Of a stretch of 50,054 nucleotides of DNA, positions 1 through 8,447 are shown one piece after another. The DNA comes from Promethearchaeota archaeon. Its GTDB lineage: Archaea > Asgardarchaeota > Lokiarchaeia > Sigynarchaeales > SOKP01. Location of the stretch: positions 1 to 50,054 of the forward strand of contig JAHPYY010000181.1 of NCBI GenBank assembly GCA_019058515.1, written 5' to 3'. How positions within the stretch are numbered: the first letter of the stretch is position 1; every line of letters starts with the position of its first letter. The notes below the pieces were generated by a model. It saw only the letters and a program-made list of their open reading frames with translations, had not been told where the DNA came from and did not search any database. The position numbers and the translations under genes were made by a program.

Positions 1-982
1 CTCCACAATATGTACATATAGCATTAGAAGCAAGTTGCTCTTTAGGAAATGTAAGGATTTGGGATATGCTAGAATCCTGACTTGTAGGTGTTATAGTTTG
101 TGCTGGGTTTGAAAAGTCTTGTGGAATTACCCACTCAGTCTCATACTTCTCAGTTTGAGTGGGTGTTCCCTCAGAGACCCAGTCCGAACTATATTGTTCT
201 CCAGTTCTCTCTGAGAGTCCGTATCGTTGCGAAACTTTTTCGTCCAAGATATTGGTTAATATTAAAGCGGATACATACTTACCCTTCTCTCCACCTTTTT
301 GGAGATGAGAGTGACTTATCATATGTATTATTTTTCCATTTTTATCTCCGCAATTGAACTCAACCAATACGGGAGATTCCCCCCATTTCATTTGGAGCTC
401 GTTTGAGCTGATTAGGACCCTTACTCTTTTGAAATCCAAAACCTGTATGGGAAAAGACCTGTTTTCTAACCACCATCTAAATTCCTTATGACTTATCTCA
501 TTTGATTCTTTTCTCCACTTATCTTGCTTCATCTCACTCGCTACACCTTCTAAGAAGGGATGAGAGGGATCTTGTATTTGACAAGTTACTATTACATCAT
601 CAGTTCGCCTTCTATTCCATCTAATGTAGCCGAAAAATAAGAGTTCAATTATACTATTAAGCGCCCAGTCAGTTGTAATAAGCCATCCACCGTCATTTAC
701 AAAGGATTGAATTTTGGGATGCGCTTCGGGAGAAATGTCGCTTCCGGGACATCCAATTAAAATTACATCGTAATCAGACAGATTTTCTTTTAAAATTTCT
801 TTTTCTTTTATTACTTTCTTCACAGCCGCATAGCTGTGTTCAATAACTTTTTTAGGTTTCTCAAATCGTCCATTTACCGCTAAAATTTTGCCGTGGCGTT
901 CTACCGCTTTTACTACATCTTTTTTATTAAGCGTTTCCATTTTCCGTTTTTTTACTTCTGAATATAGGTCTTTCCAGCTCAT
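1..982 (-). CDS. Glutamine-amidotransferase-fold protein with a C-terminal CxxC motif (3' truncated by window edge)
   Basis: The minus strand is open without a stop from an ATG at 982 to the window edge, at least 327 codons. Residues about 60-95 read DYDVILIGCPGSDIS followed by a FVNDGGWLITTDWA segment, the strand-plus-glycine-turn layout of class I glutamine-amidotransferase-like or ThuA-like domains. A short Cys pair (CTYCG) at the very end suggests that a zinc ribbon begins where the window stops. I do not recognise a precise family and assign no reaction. It is divergent from the PepD-like gene, with 86 bp between starts. Confidence that it is a gene is high because the whole frame stays open with normal composition; confidence in the fold is moderate. 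Confidence 0.75.
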   Translation of the reverse strand, partial: MSWKDLYSEVKKRKMETLNKKDVVKAVERHGKILAVNGRFEKPKKVIEHSYAAVKKVIKEKEILKENLSDYDVILIGCPGSDISPEAHPKIQSFVNDGGWLITTDWALNSIIELLFFGYIRWNRRRTDDVIVTCQIQDPSHPFLEGVASEMKQDKWRKESNEISHKEFRWWLENRSFPIQVLDFKRVRVLISSNELQMKWGESPVLVEFNCGDKNGKIIHMISHSHLQKGGEKGKYVSALILTNILDEKVSQRYGLSERTGEQYSSDWVSEGTPTQTEKYETEWVIPQDFSNPAQTITPTSQDSSISQILTFPKEQLASNAICTYCG

Positions 983-1040
983 GCGAGATACAATTTTTCT
1001 TATATGGTATGCTATATTTAATACTGTAACTCTATTAGAT

Positions 1041-1050
1041 ATTTAAATTT
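1041..1050 (+). promoter_or_regulatory. Possible TATA box for the PepD-like gene
   Basis: The sequence ATTTAAATTT lies about 24 bases before the ATG at 1069, and no Shine-Dalgarno-like stretch precedes that ATG. This spacing fits an archaeal promoter driving a leaderless transcript. In such AT-rich DNA this is only a plausible match. Confidence 0.35.
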
Positions 1051-1068
1051 TCTTAAAACACGATAAAA

Positions 1069-2577
1069 ATGGACATTGATCGTAATGAATTAGCGGAACC
1101 CGCTGAATTCTGGGAGTATTTCATCGAAATTAGCAAAATTCCTCGTTGTTCAGGAAATGAAGCCGCAATAAGAGAATATGTAAAGAAGGAGGCAAAAAGT
1201 CTGGGTTTTGAAACTGAAATTGATGAAATTGGAAATATAGTTGTGAAAAATCAATCGAAAGAAAAAAACCCTAAAAGTATTGTGCTTCAAGGTCATTTAG
1301 ATATGGTTTGCGAAAAGAATAGCGATGTTACGCACAACTTCGCCAAAGATCCCCTTAAACTAGAAGTGAAAAGGGTTGGGGACAAGAAATGGATCACTGC
1401 TAAGGGTACAACTCTAGGAGCTGATAATGGTGTAAGTATAGCTCTTGGATTAACCTTACTTAAAAAAATTAGCACAAGCGAACTTAATTTTAACAACTTA
1501 AACTTGGAACTTTTTTTAACGGTTGACGAGGAAACTGGGCTAACTGGAGCAGTTCAAATGAAAAAGGATATAATTCACGGCAATTACTTAATTAATTTAG
1601 ACTCGGAAGAAGATGATGATGTCACAGTAGGATGCGCGGGAGGTAACCATTTCACTACTGAAATTGAATTAAGCTTCGAAGATATAAATCTCTCAACTCA
1701 GAATTTAATCCCTATTAACATCGAAATCTCGGGGTTGCTGGGAGGTCACTCGGGGATGGATATAGATAAAGAGCGGGCTAACGCGTTAATATTGTTAGTA
1801 CAAATCTTGTGGAAATTAAATCAGGAATTTAAAATTCACATTCGTGATTTTCAAGGAGGAAATAAGCATAATGCGATTCCAAGAGAAGCTCGAGTCGAGA
1901 TTATCATAAAGAAAAGCGAAGTTGAAAGAATAAAAGAGAAGCTTAATCAACTTATAACACAAATATCCAAACGGCATGAAAGTGTCGAAAGAAACATGAA
2001 TCTCAGGTTTGATCTCGAAGAAATAAAGGAGGATTCTGTATCTGTCATAATTGAGAGAGAACAAACAATTTTACTTAATATATTATATTCCCTTCCAAAT
2101 GGAGTAATAGCAATTCATCCTACATTGGAAGATTTGACTCACACATCTCTAAATTTTGCCGCTTTTAACTTGGAAGCGAAGGGATGTAGCATTTTGATAT
2201 CTCAGAGAAGTATCAACGATTACTCTTTAAGGACCATTTTCGAACGGGTGAATGCTTTATTCTCGCTAATGCCCATGAAATATAAACAAATTATTCATAG
2301 CGATTACCCAAGTTGGACTCCAAACTTTGACTCCCCATTGTTAGATATAATTAAAAGCACTTATAAAGAGTTAAACGGTCAAGACATTATGATTAAGGCG
2401 GTACACGGAGGATTAGAGTGTGCTATGTTTAAAAAGTATTTTCCGAATATGGATATGGTATCGATTGGGCCTAATGTTATAGATCCGCACTCACCAGACG
2501 AAAGATTGGATGTTGAAAGCGTAGAAAAAACCTGGAATTTTATTGTAAGCATTTTAACTAAATTTAACAGCATGTAA
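1069..2577 (+). CDS. pepD: Aminoacyl-histidine dipeptidase (M20 family, PepD-like)
   Basis: Cytosolic metallopeptidase predicted to hydrolyse Xaa-His and other dipeptides. The M20 di-zinc motifs are visible: GHLDMV with His76 and Asp78, LGADNG with bridging Asp119, and TVDEETG with the catalytic and ligand Glu pair at 154-155. SEEDDDVTVGCAGG and GHSG mark the transition to the lid domain, and a late PHSPDE segment supplies the last histidine. The length of 502 residues is typical of PepD, which is somewhat longer than other M20 peptidases. With the peptide ABC transporter at 16-24 kb it suggests peptide use as a nutrient, which is inference. The ATG start has no SD, so the transcript may be leaderless. 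Confidence 0.9.
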   Translation: MDIDRNELAEPAEFWEYFIEISKIPRCSGNEAAIREYVKKEAKSLGFETEIDEIGNIVVKNQSKEKNPKSIVLQGHLDMVCEKNSDVTHNFAKDPLKLEVKRVGDKKWITAKGTTLGADNGVSIALGLTLLKKISTSELNFNNLNLELFLTVDEETGLTGAVQMKKDIIHGNYLINLDSEEDDDVTVGCAGGNHFTTEIELSFEDINLSTQNLIPINIEISGLLGGHSGMDIDKERANALILLVQILWKLNQEFKIHIRDFQGGNKHNAIPREARVEIIIKKSEVERIKEKLNQLITQISKRHESVERNMNLRFDLEEIKEDSVSVIIEREQTILLNILYSLPNGVIAIHPTLEDLTHTSLNFAAFNLEAKGCSILISQRSINDYSLRTIFERVNALFSLMPMKYKQIIHSDYPSWTPNFDSPLLDIIKSTYKELNGQDIMIKAVHGGLECAMFKKYFPNMDMVSIGPNVIDPHSPDERLDVESVEKTWNFIVSILTKFNSM

Positions 2578-2652
2578 GGTCTTTCAAAATAAAAAAAAAT
2601 ATTAATTTTATTAAGCTTTATTTTTAATAGTATAAAGTTAGTTATTTGAATC

Positions 2653-3204
2653 ATGGCAAAAAAAGATAACTCACCACGACTTCCTAAAAAGAGCGATGTA
2701 AGTGGCTCAAGAACTATAGGAGAAACAATTAAAAGCAAAACTCCGTGGGTTTTTGGGAGTTTATTAAGAAAACCTAAGATTAATTTTCCCTCAATTCGCA
2801 TAGGAAGGAGAGCGGTAGCAATACCGGCGAGATCCATGATGGTTTTAGGGATTTATGTCGCTTTATTTATTTTACAGATGGGTGTTGTTTATTTAATTTA
2901 TAGGGAACCTCCTGCACTTGGAGCAGATTCGTCGGGAAATGCGTTATTCATCTACCCAGATATACAAGAAAGTTTTATTATTGAGAGCATAGTTGCCTCG
3001 ATATTGATATTTTTATTTTCATTAGGATATATATTTCTGTATCAAGCTTCTAAATATGTTTACAATCGTAAAATTGCAATTAGAATCCTTGTAATCGGAT
3101 TTATTTTTATTATTATCACTTTCGTATCCCTGCAATATATGATGGCGATAAAAACTCAGGAAATTAGAGACTTCTTACAGAGAGTAATCGATCTAGTTTC
3201 TTAG
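2653..3204 (+). CDS. Small three-helix membrane protein, possibly Ost3/Ost6-like
   Basis: Protein of 183 residues with a basic, Pro/Lys-rich N-terminal tail (residues 1-60) and three hydrophobic segments at about 62-83, 108-130 and 142-165, then a short amphipathic tail. There is no thioredoxin domain and no cysteine pair. The helix order, with a VYLIYR end to the first helix and a long loop before the second, recalls the membrane part of oligosaccharyltransferase subunits Ost3/Ost6, but this is only a visual resemblance. A T/A-rich TATA-like stretch about 25-30 bases before the ATG and the lack of an SD suggest a leaderless message. Best described as an integral membrane protein of unknown function. 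Confidence 0.6.
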   Translation: MAKKDNSPRLPKKSDVSGSRTIGETIKSKTPWVFGSLLRKPKINFPSIRIGRRAVAIPARSMMVLGIYVALFILQMGVVYLIYREPPALGADSSGNALFIYPDIQESFIIESIVASILIFLFSLGYIFLYQASKYVYNRKIAIRILVIGFIFIIITFVSLQYMMAIKTQEIRDFLQRVIDLVS

Positions 3205-3232
3205 AATGTTTAAAATGTGAATCAATTTATTT

Positions 3233-4378
3233 TTATTCTACTTTACAAATACGATATTCGTCATAATCGACAATAACCTTGTAAAATCCTCTTAATGAAG
3301 AATCTAATTCGTGATCTCTAGTATCTACTTTCAAACTTCTTTGTGGTAATTGATTTAGTTTAAATCTTGTTGCCACGATAATAATATTTTCTATTCCCAG
3401 TGTTTTTAAGACTTTAGGAGACAACTGCAGATTTCCCCTTCCAAATAAGAAACCTTGCCTTCCAATCGGAGAGATTACTAGTTTAGTAGGATATTTTTGG
3501 AGATATCCTAGAATTTTTTTCTCGTTTAAATCTTTCGCAACTAACTCATCTTTATGTATCAAGTCTACTCCTAACACGGATTTTGGTAGGTTAAGTGCAT
3601 CTGAGATCGCTTTAATAGTGGTACCAGGTCCCAATAAATAATAATAATTATCGTCTAGTTCTTCAATCACTTTTTGAGCGATTCTCTCTTGGTTATCCAA
3701 ATCAGTGTCTGGAGACCCCATTTTCGAAAGTTGCATATAATCTGGGGAATAAGGTGTCAACACATATCCGTATAATTTTGAATCCAAAATGTTGCGTCTG
3801 TATTGTTCTTCGTCGATATCGAGGATTTCAGATTCTTTCATCGGAATTTCTTCCCATAAGAATTGCATAACAAGGGACGCTGCCTGTGAAGGATTAGTTG
3901 CAAACGCACTAGAATAGATTTTGACACCCGCAGGGACACCTAAACAAGGAATATCTCGATTTATACCCCGTAACATATCTCTTGCTGTGCCGTCTCCGCC
4001 CACGAATACAATCAATTTCACGCTCCCTATATTTAGCATGCTTTTCGCCGCAATTTCAGTATGGATTGAAGAGGAATCTTTAATAGAAGAAATTTTGTCA
4101 AATATAGGATTTTCAACCAGACTGTATTCAAACTCCAACTTTTTTAATACATTTTCACCCATATATAAAGGACATGTAATAAAGTGAAGCTTAGATTTAA
4201 TAGAGTTTAAATTTTTAAGAAATTCGAACGCTCTTAGTTCTGCGGTTGGAATTGCCCCTAATTCGAGTGCTTTCTCTAAGATTTGCTTACCATCTGTTCC
4301 TTTTAGACCAACAGAGCCGCCCATTCCTGCGATAGGATTAAGAATTAAGCCTAATACGAATTTATTCTGAAATTCTAT
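3233..4378 (-). CDS. ATP-NAD kinase family protein (COG3199-like), non-AUG start likely
   Basis: The protein has the NAD-kinase/diacylglycerol-kinase signature FVGGDGTARD, plus GVPAGVK and LGPGTTIKAI glycine-rich loops typical of the archaeal ATP-NAD kinase-like family. It probably phosphorylates NAD or a related substrate, though the exact substrate cannot be read from sequence. The first ATG, at 4324, would begin inside the conserved N-terminal strand: 18 in-frame codons upstream encode FVLGLILNPIAG joined to GMGGSVGLKGTDG, which is family-like. The in-frame stop is at 4387-4385, and no ATG, GTG or TTG lies between. An ATA codon at 4378 follows a GGTGAT Shine-Dalgarno-like stretch by six bases, so I place the start there. 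The conservative alternative is 3233..4324. Confidence 0.75.
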   Translation of the reverse strand: MEFQNKFVLGLILNPIAGMGGSVGLKGTDGKQILEKALELGAIPTAELRAFEFLKNLNSIKSKLHFITCPLYMGENVLKKLEFEYSLVENPIFDKISSIKDSSSIHTEIAAKSMLNIGSVKLIVFVGGDGTARDMLRGINRDIPCLGVPAGVKIYSSAFATNPSQAASLVMQFLWEEIPMKESEILDIDEEQYRRNILDSKLYGYVLTPYSPDYMQLSKMGSPDTDLDNQERIAQKVIEELDDNYYYLLGPGTTIKAISDALNLPKSVLGVDLIHKDELVAKDLNEKKILGYLQKYPTKLVISPIGRQGFLFGRGNLQLSPKVLKTLGIENIIIVATRFKLNQLPQRSLKVDTRDHELDSSLRGFYKVIVDYDEYRICKVE

Positions 4379-4441
4379 ATTAAATCACCAAAATTGAAAA
4401 AAAAAGAGGAAGTTGTAATGAAACGTTATATATTAGCTCTC

Positions 4442-4852
4442 CTATAAGCTTGCAATAAAACTAGAATATGCGCCCGCATCTAATAGATTAGCTTTTTCAC
4501 CATCCCAATTGGATGGATTTATTTCAAATAACCATCCTGCTCCGTATGGATCTTCGTTAATCTTCTCAGGTTCGTCCATTAAATCGCTATTTACAGCGGT
4601 GACCTTTCCACTGACTGGAGAGTACACATCTCCTACGGCTTTACTTGATTCTACTGTTGCATCAATAGGGTCGGAGGTTGGTTCATCTCCAGAGAATTCA
4701 ACCTGAGCTAATTCAGCACCTTTAAGTGCGTCTACATCAACGAAAGATATTTCACCAAGTTGTTCAGCTGCGTAAGCAGTTATCCCTACTCTCTTTGTTT
4801 CAGGATCGAACCACTGGTGCGTTTTCGTGTAAAAATATTTTTCACCTGCCAT
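4442..4852 (-). CDS. gcvH: Glycine cleavage system H protein (lipoyl carrier)
   Basis: Lipoyl-domain protein of 136 residues, the usual GcvH length. It starts with the HQWF segment, has ITAYAAEQLGEI, and carries the lipoylation site VESSKAVGDVYSP with Lys71 as the attachment residue. The C-terminal GAGWLFEI is also characteristic. GcvH carries the aminomethyl group between P, T and L proteins, and in some organisms it serves as the platform for lipoyl assembly. No gcvP, gcvT or lipoyl ligase is present here, so its partners must be elsewhere. A GTGAT SD-like stretch lies five bases before the ATG. It is well separated from neighbours and likely has its own transcript. Confidence 0.95.
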   Translation of the reverse strand: MAGEKYFYTKTHQWFDPETKRVGITAYAAEQLGEISFVDVDALKGAELAQVEFSGDEPTSDPIDATVESSKAVGDVYSPVSGKVTAVNSDLMDEPEKINEDPYGAGWLFEINPSNWDGEKANLLDAGAYSSFIASL

Positions 4853-4986
4853 ATTATATCACATTTAGTTTTTACAGTTATAATTCAAATTAAAGTTGAA
4901 TTTAATGGTTATGCTTTAATTAATTATCTCAAGAATTTAAAATTTTTTTAACATTAAACACATTATTGCCTGAACATATGATATAG

Positions 4987-5814
4987 ATGGAATATAATTA
5001 CTTAAATTTAATAAATAAATATGCGGACTTTAAACCATGGTATATCAAAATATTAAACGACTTCAAGTTTGATATTAAGAAGGATTACGATGCGAGAGAC
5101 TTCTTGACAAGAATTATACAAGAAAAGGGAGGAAATTACGATTTAGGTAAGATTCTCAAGTCCTTTAATCAGAAAATTCAATCGAAAAGCAACATTCTAG
5201 TGTTTGGATGTGGACCAAGTTTAGAACCCACGGTTATATCTATCTTACAAAATTGTGGCAAGGATTTTTTTAAAAATTTTTTAAACTTTGCAGCAGATGG
5301 TTCTGCTAGATTATTGGAAAAATTAAAACTTCCTATAGATGCTGTATTTTCAGACCTAGATGGCATTTCCCAAAATAACTTTAAGAAATCATATATGATA
5401 ATTCACGCACACGGAGACAATATTTCCAGACTTAAAGGCTTCAAAGAAACGATAATTGATTATGAAAATGTAATAGGAACTACCCAAGTAGAGCCAAATT
5501 CACTTATTCTCAATCCTGGAGGTTTTACTGATGGTGATAGAATATTATTTTTTATAAATTCATTTTTATTAGACACTCAGCGTATTTACTTAATCGGTAT
5601 GGACTTTAACAATCTTGTTGGAAGTTTTTCTAAGCCAGAACTAACTGAACATGTTAACGCTGGTCCAATAAAGCAGAAAAAGTTGAACTACGCCGTGAAA
5701 ATTCTCGAATGGTATATGGATAAATATCAGAAGAAACTAACACTTATTAACTCCCCTGTCTCTTCAAAAAAGTTTTCGTATATTTCCGCAGAGGATTTCT
5801 TAAAGTTGATTTAA
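4987..5814 (+). CDS. mptE: 6-hydroxymethyl-7,8-dihydropterin diphosphokinase, archaeal MptE type
   Basis: Predicted to transfer pyrophosphate from ATP to 6-hydroxymethyl-dihydropterin in tetrahydromethanopterin or folate-like cofactor synthesis. The archaeal MptE/DUF115 motifs are in order: FGCGPSL at 73-79, ADGSARLL, SDLDG, HAHGDN, GFTDGDR and a GMDF segment. Length 275 residues fits the family. It is unrelated to bacterial FolK. Flanking genes are on the opposite strand, so it appears to be monocistronic. The ATG is the only reasonable start, and no clear SD is visible. Confidence 0.85.
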   Translation: MEYNYLNLINKYADFKPWYIKILNDFKFDIKKDYDARDFLTRIIQEKGGNYDLGKILKSFNQKIQSKSNILVFGCGPSLEPTVISILQNCGKDFFKNFLNFAADGSARLLEKLKLPIDAVFSDLDGISQNNFKKSYMIIHAHGDNISRLKGFKETIIDYENVIGTTQVEPNSLILNPGGFTDGDRILFFINSFLLDTQRIYLIGMDFNNLVGSFSKPELTEHVNAGPIKQKKLNYAVKILEWYMDKYQKKLTLINSPVSSKKFSYISAEDFLKLI

Positions 5815-5839
5815 ACAAGCGGTAACCAAATCACATCTG

Positions 5840-6661
5840 CTAGATTTTAACATCTTCAATCCCACTATCGCTAATCTTAAATAGAATTTTTTTTTCTTGA
5901 GAAGTATAAGATTTCACTAAACTAGCATATCTATATTGATTTTCATTCAATCTTAAATATATAAATTCAGAAAAATAACGATTAAGATATAAGTTCCCAT
6001 AAGGTCTTTCTGGATTTGGGTTGTTTGAATCAAATTGAGGTGAAACTTGGGCAGTAGCTATGGTAAAAGTGTTATATTGACTTGTAACAAACATCAATTT
6101 CTCAAGGATTTTTTGAATTTTATTTCTAACTTGATCGTAAGAAACTCCAGCGTTCCCTAAATCAACTCGAAAATAATTATTTAAAGAATCGATAATTAAG
6201 AGGGGGTTATTAAGAGATTTTAATACTGATTCACTGTCTTTTAATTTTAACAGAAGTGCTGTTGTACTCATTATTTTTGCTACCAGTATGGATTTAAGCA
6301 CTTCTTCGCCGTTTAATTCGTATATATTAGCTAAATTAAGGATTTTTTCTGGTCTAAAGGTATTTTCAGTATCAAAATATAAGGAACAGAATTGATTTTG
6401 TTTTTTTTCGCGTTTGCTAATTTTTTTTTGGAACAGGTAAGACTCTAGACATAGATAGTGACAGATCTGAGTTTTTCCAGTCTTATTTGCGCCAAATATA
6501 AGATATGGAGTATTCGATTGGAATCCACCTGATAGTAGTTTGTTTAGATTTGTTGCTCTGACACTAAGCTTCTTCTCTAAAGGTTCAACCTTCGAAGTAA
6601 GAATCTTAGACCCTAATTTTACATGTATTTTATCTAAATTTAACAACTTATGGTATTTCAT
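5840..6661 (-). CDS. RadA/RadB-like RecA-superfamily ATPase
   Basis: Single RecA-fold domain of 273 residues. Walker A is GANKTGKT at 57-64, YFDTENTFRPEKI matches the RadA/Rad51 strand after Walker A, and LLIIDSL is Walker B. There is no N-terminal helix-hairpin-helix DNA-binding domain, so it is not the main RadA recombinase. A PERPYGNLYLNRYFSEFIYLR segment corresponds to the L2 and post-L2 region. It could be a RadB-like recombination mediator or a RadA paralogue. It converges with mptE, with a 25 bp gap. Confidence 0.75.
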   Translation of the reverse strand: MKYHKLLNLDKIHVKLGSKILTSKVEPLEKKLSVRATNLNKLLSGGFQSNTPYLIFGANKTGKTQICHYLCLESYLFQKKISKREKKQNQFCSLYFDTENTFRPEKILNLANIYELNGEEVLKSILVAKIMSTTALLLKLKDSESVLKSLNNPLLIIDSLNNYFRVDLGNAGVSYDQVRNKIQKILEKLMFVTSQYNTFTIATAQVSPQFDSNNPNPERPYGNLYLNRYFSEFIYLRLNENQYRYASLVKSYTSQEKKILFKISDSGIEDVKI

Positions 6662-6926
6662 AATTGAAATTTTGAGCGTTTAAACACTATAACGTACAAT
6701 TAATAAATTAAATTTAAGTGATGTATTTTTGATAAACACAAGTTAAAATCATAAAATTAATTTTCTAATTATCATTCATTTTATCTTAGATTAAGCTTAA
6801 TTACTCTCTAGTTAAGGACTACTGTAAAAACTTTGGATCAAAAATTTTACATTTGTTAGATAAACGAGTTAATTAAAAACTAAACTTAACTAGCTTGAAT
6901 GAAAGTATTTGAAACGAGGATTTGGA

Positions 6927-7544
6927 ATGGCTAAGAAAAAGAAAGAGGTTTGTCCTTTCTGTGGAAAAAGCTTCACATATTTAAGCAGACATAAATGCAA
7001 GGTTCAGAAAGATATTGAAGGAGAACCTGATGATAAATCCGATTCTGAACGAAGACAAGAAAGAATTGAGGAGACACGAATCGCTTTTACAAGAGATTTA
7101 AAGAAGGATGAACAGAGGGTTTTAAAAATCATAAATGAAAAAAAAGACATTTACTTTGACGAGTTAATAAAAATCACAGGAAAACAAAGGAGTGATCTCG
7201 AAGAAATAGTCGAGATTTTAGCCTTACAGTCAAAAATTAAGCTGAATAGAGAGCTAGTTAGCGCAGCTTGGACAAAACACATTTTTTCAATAGAAGACTA
7301 CGAAAACGAGATTCAAATTGGTGCACCTAAAATCAACAAGAAAAGACCAGATTTTTTATGGAACCAGTTCTCACGACAACCCTGCTTTATATGCCCTTTT
7401 GTTGATAAGTGTAACGAAACTAACCTCGACCAATTTAATCCTCATCATTGTCCTTGGTTAACGGAATGGATAGAAGTATCACTCGATGGAAAAGAATACA
7501 ATATTGACTTTGATGAAATCCAAGAAAGGTTGATCGAAGAATAA
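6927..7544 (+). CDS. TFE-beta/RPC34-like transcription factor with an N-terminal zinc finger
   Basis: The protein starts with a zinc-finger-like CPFCGKSFTYLSRHKC, then a charged linker, then a winged-helix-like region (about residues 65-125). It ends in PCFICPFVDKC...NPHHCPWLTEWIE, which matches the cubane Fe-S domain of the RNA polymerase III subunit RPC34/RPC39 and archaeal TFE-beta: C-x2-C-x5-C, a later Cys and a conserved TEW. Such proteins help open promoter DNA with TFE-alpha and RNA polymerase. I chose the ATG at 6927 rather than the upstream TTG at 6909 because a GAGG stretch sits seven bases before it. It is monocistronic, and a terminator-like hairpin follows it. Confidence 0.75.
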   Translation: MAKKKKEVCPFCGKSFTYLSRHKCKVQKDIEGEPDDKSDSERRQERIEETRIAFTRDLKKDEQRVLKIINEKKDIYFDELIKITGKQRSDLEEIVEILALQSKIKLNRELVSAAWTKHIFSIEDYENEIQIGAPKINKKRPDFLWNQFSRQPCFICPFVDKCNETNLDQFNPHHCPWLTEWIEVSLDGKEYNIDFDEIQERLIEE

Positions 7545-7549
7545 AAAAA

Positions 7550-7570
7550 GATTTTTTGTAGAAAAAAATC
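7550..7570 (+). terminator. Hairpin after the TFE-beta-like gene
   Basis: The arms GATTTTTT (7550-7557) and AAAAAATC (7563-7570) are perfectly complementary around a five-base loop, six bases after the stop codon. It may be a terminator or transcript-end hairpin. The arms are mostly A/T, so support is limited. Confidence 0.35.
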
Positions 7571-7588
7571 AACATTCCTTATTATTTC

Positions 7589-7596
7589 TTATAAAA
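7589..7596 (+). promoter_or_regulatory. Possible TATA box for the methyltransferase gene
   Basis: TTATAAAA lies 25 bases before the ATG at 7614 and 31 before the in-frame ATG at 7620. The spacing fits an archaeal promoter with a leaderless message, and slightly favours 7620 as the true start. Confidence 0.4.
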
Positions 7597-7613
7597 GTAT
7601 TTCAATTAGTCTT

Positions 7614-8435
7614 ATGAAGATGAATAAATATATTGAAACTAATAAAAAGCGATGGGATGAATTAGCAGAAGTTCACTTCAAAGGAGATTTCTACGATGTA
7701 GAGAGTTTCATTAGAGGAGGGATCTCTATTAGTGACCTTGAAATTAAGGAAATTGGAAGAGAGATCCAAGGACAAAAGCTGTTGCATTTACAATGTCACT
7801 TTGGGAAAGATTCTTTATCGTGGGTGCGTCTTGGTGCTCAAGTAACTGGAGTTGATTTTTCCCCCATAGCAATCGAATTGGCGCATAAACTTAGTCAACA
7901 AACTGGATTGAAGGCTACATTTATTGAAGCTGATATAAATAATTTGAAATCCACACCTTTAGAGCCTAATAGCTTTGATATTGTATTTACGAGCCATGGA
8001 GCTATTTACTGGTTACCAGATCTAGATGTTTGGGCAGAGAATATTTCCCTTTTTTTAAAAGATGGTGGAATTTTCTACATTGCTGACTCTCATCCAATGG
8101 GTATGATCTTTGATGAAAGGTGCGAAAAAGGGTTTCAAATCCGTTATCCTTACTTTCACTCTGAGATTCCGATTTCTTCCGAAGAGGAAGGATCATACGC
8201 GGATGAAACTGTGGAGATAACAAATAAAGTGGAGTATGGGTGGGTACATAATCTGGGTTATATTATAAATTGTCTAATTAAAGTGGGATTAATAATTGAT
8301 TTTATACACGAATTTCCGTTTATATCTTGGAAACAATTTCCGTTCTTAGAACAAAAACAAGACGATTGGTGGTATATCCCTGAAGATATGCCTCAACTCC
8401 CTTTAATGTTCACCCTTAGAGCCATTAAGAATTAA
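7614..8435 (+). CDS. Class I SAM-dependent methyltransferase
   Basis: Rossmann-fold methyltransferase of 273 residues. Motif I is LLHLQCHFGKDSLSW, the acidic ribose-binding loop is VTGVDFS, motif II is FIEADINN, and SFDIVFTSHGAIYWL is motif IV. It resembles the widespread UbiE/Tam-like group that begins with an NKKRWDELA helix, which includes small-molecule methyltransferases, but the substrate cannot be told. Two ATGs lie two codons apart (7614 and 7620). Convergent with rlmE, 12 bp apart. Confidence 0.8.
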   Translation: MKMNKYIETNKKRWDELAEVHFKGDFYDVESFIRGGISISDLEIKEIGREIQGQKLLHLQCHFGKDSLSWVRLGAQVTGVDFSPIAIELAHKLSQQTGLKATFIEADINNLKSTPLEPNSFDIVFTSHGAIYWLPDLDVWAENISLFLKDGGIFYIADSHPMGMIFDERCEKGFQIRYPYFHSEIPISSEEEGSYADETVEITNKVEYGWVHNLGYIINCLIKVGLIIDFIHEFPFISWKQFPFLEQKQDDWWYIPEDMPQLPLMFTLRAIKN

Positions 8436-8447
8436 TTGAAGAATCAT

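Noticed and set aside
100..357. Short plus-strand reading frame of 85 codons
   Set aside because: It lies wholly opposite the open minus-strand gene at 1-982, which has recognisable protein sequence; the plus frame shows no family likeness.
2379..2837. Minus-strand reading frame of 152 codons
   Set aside because: It spans the end of the PepD-like gene and the start of the membrane protein gene on the opposite strand and has no motif, so it is a shadow.
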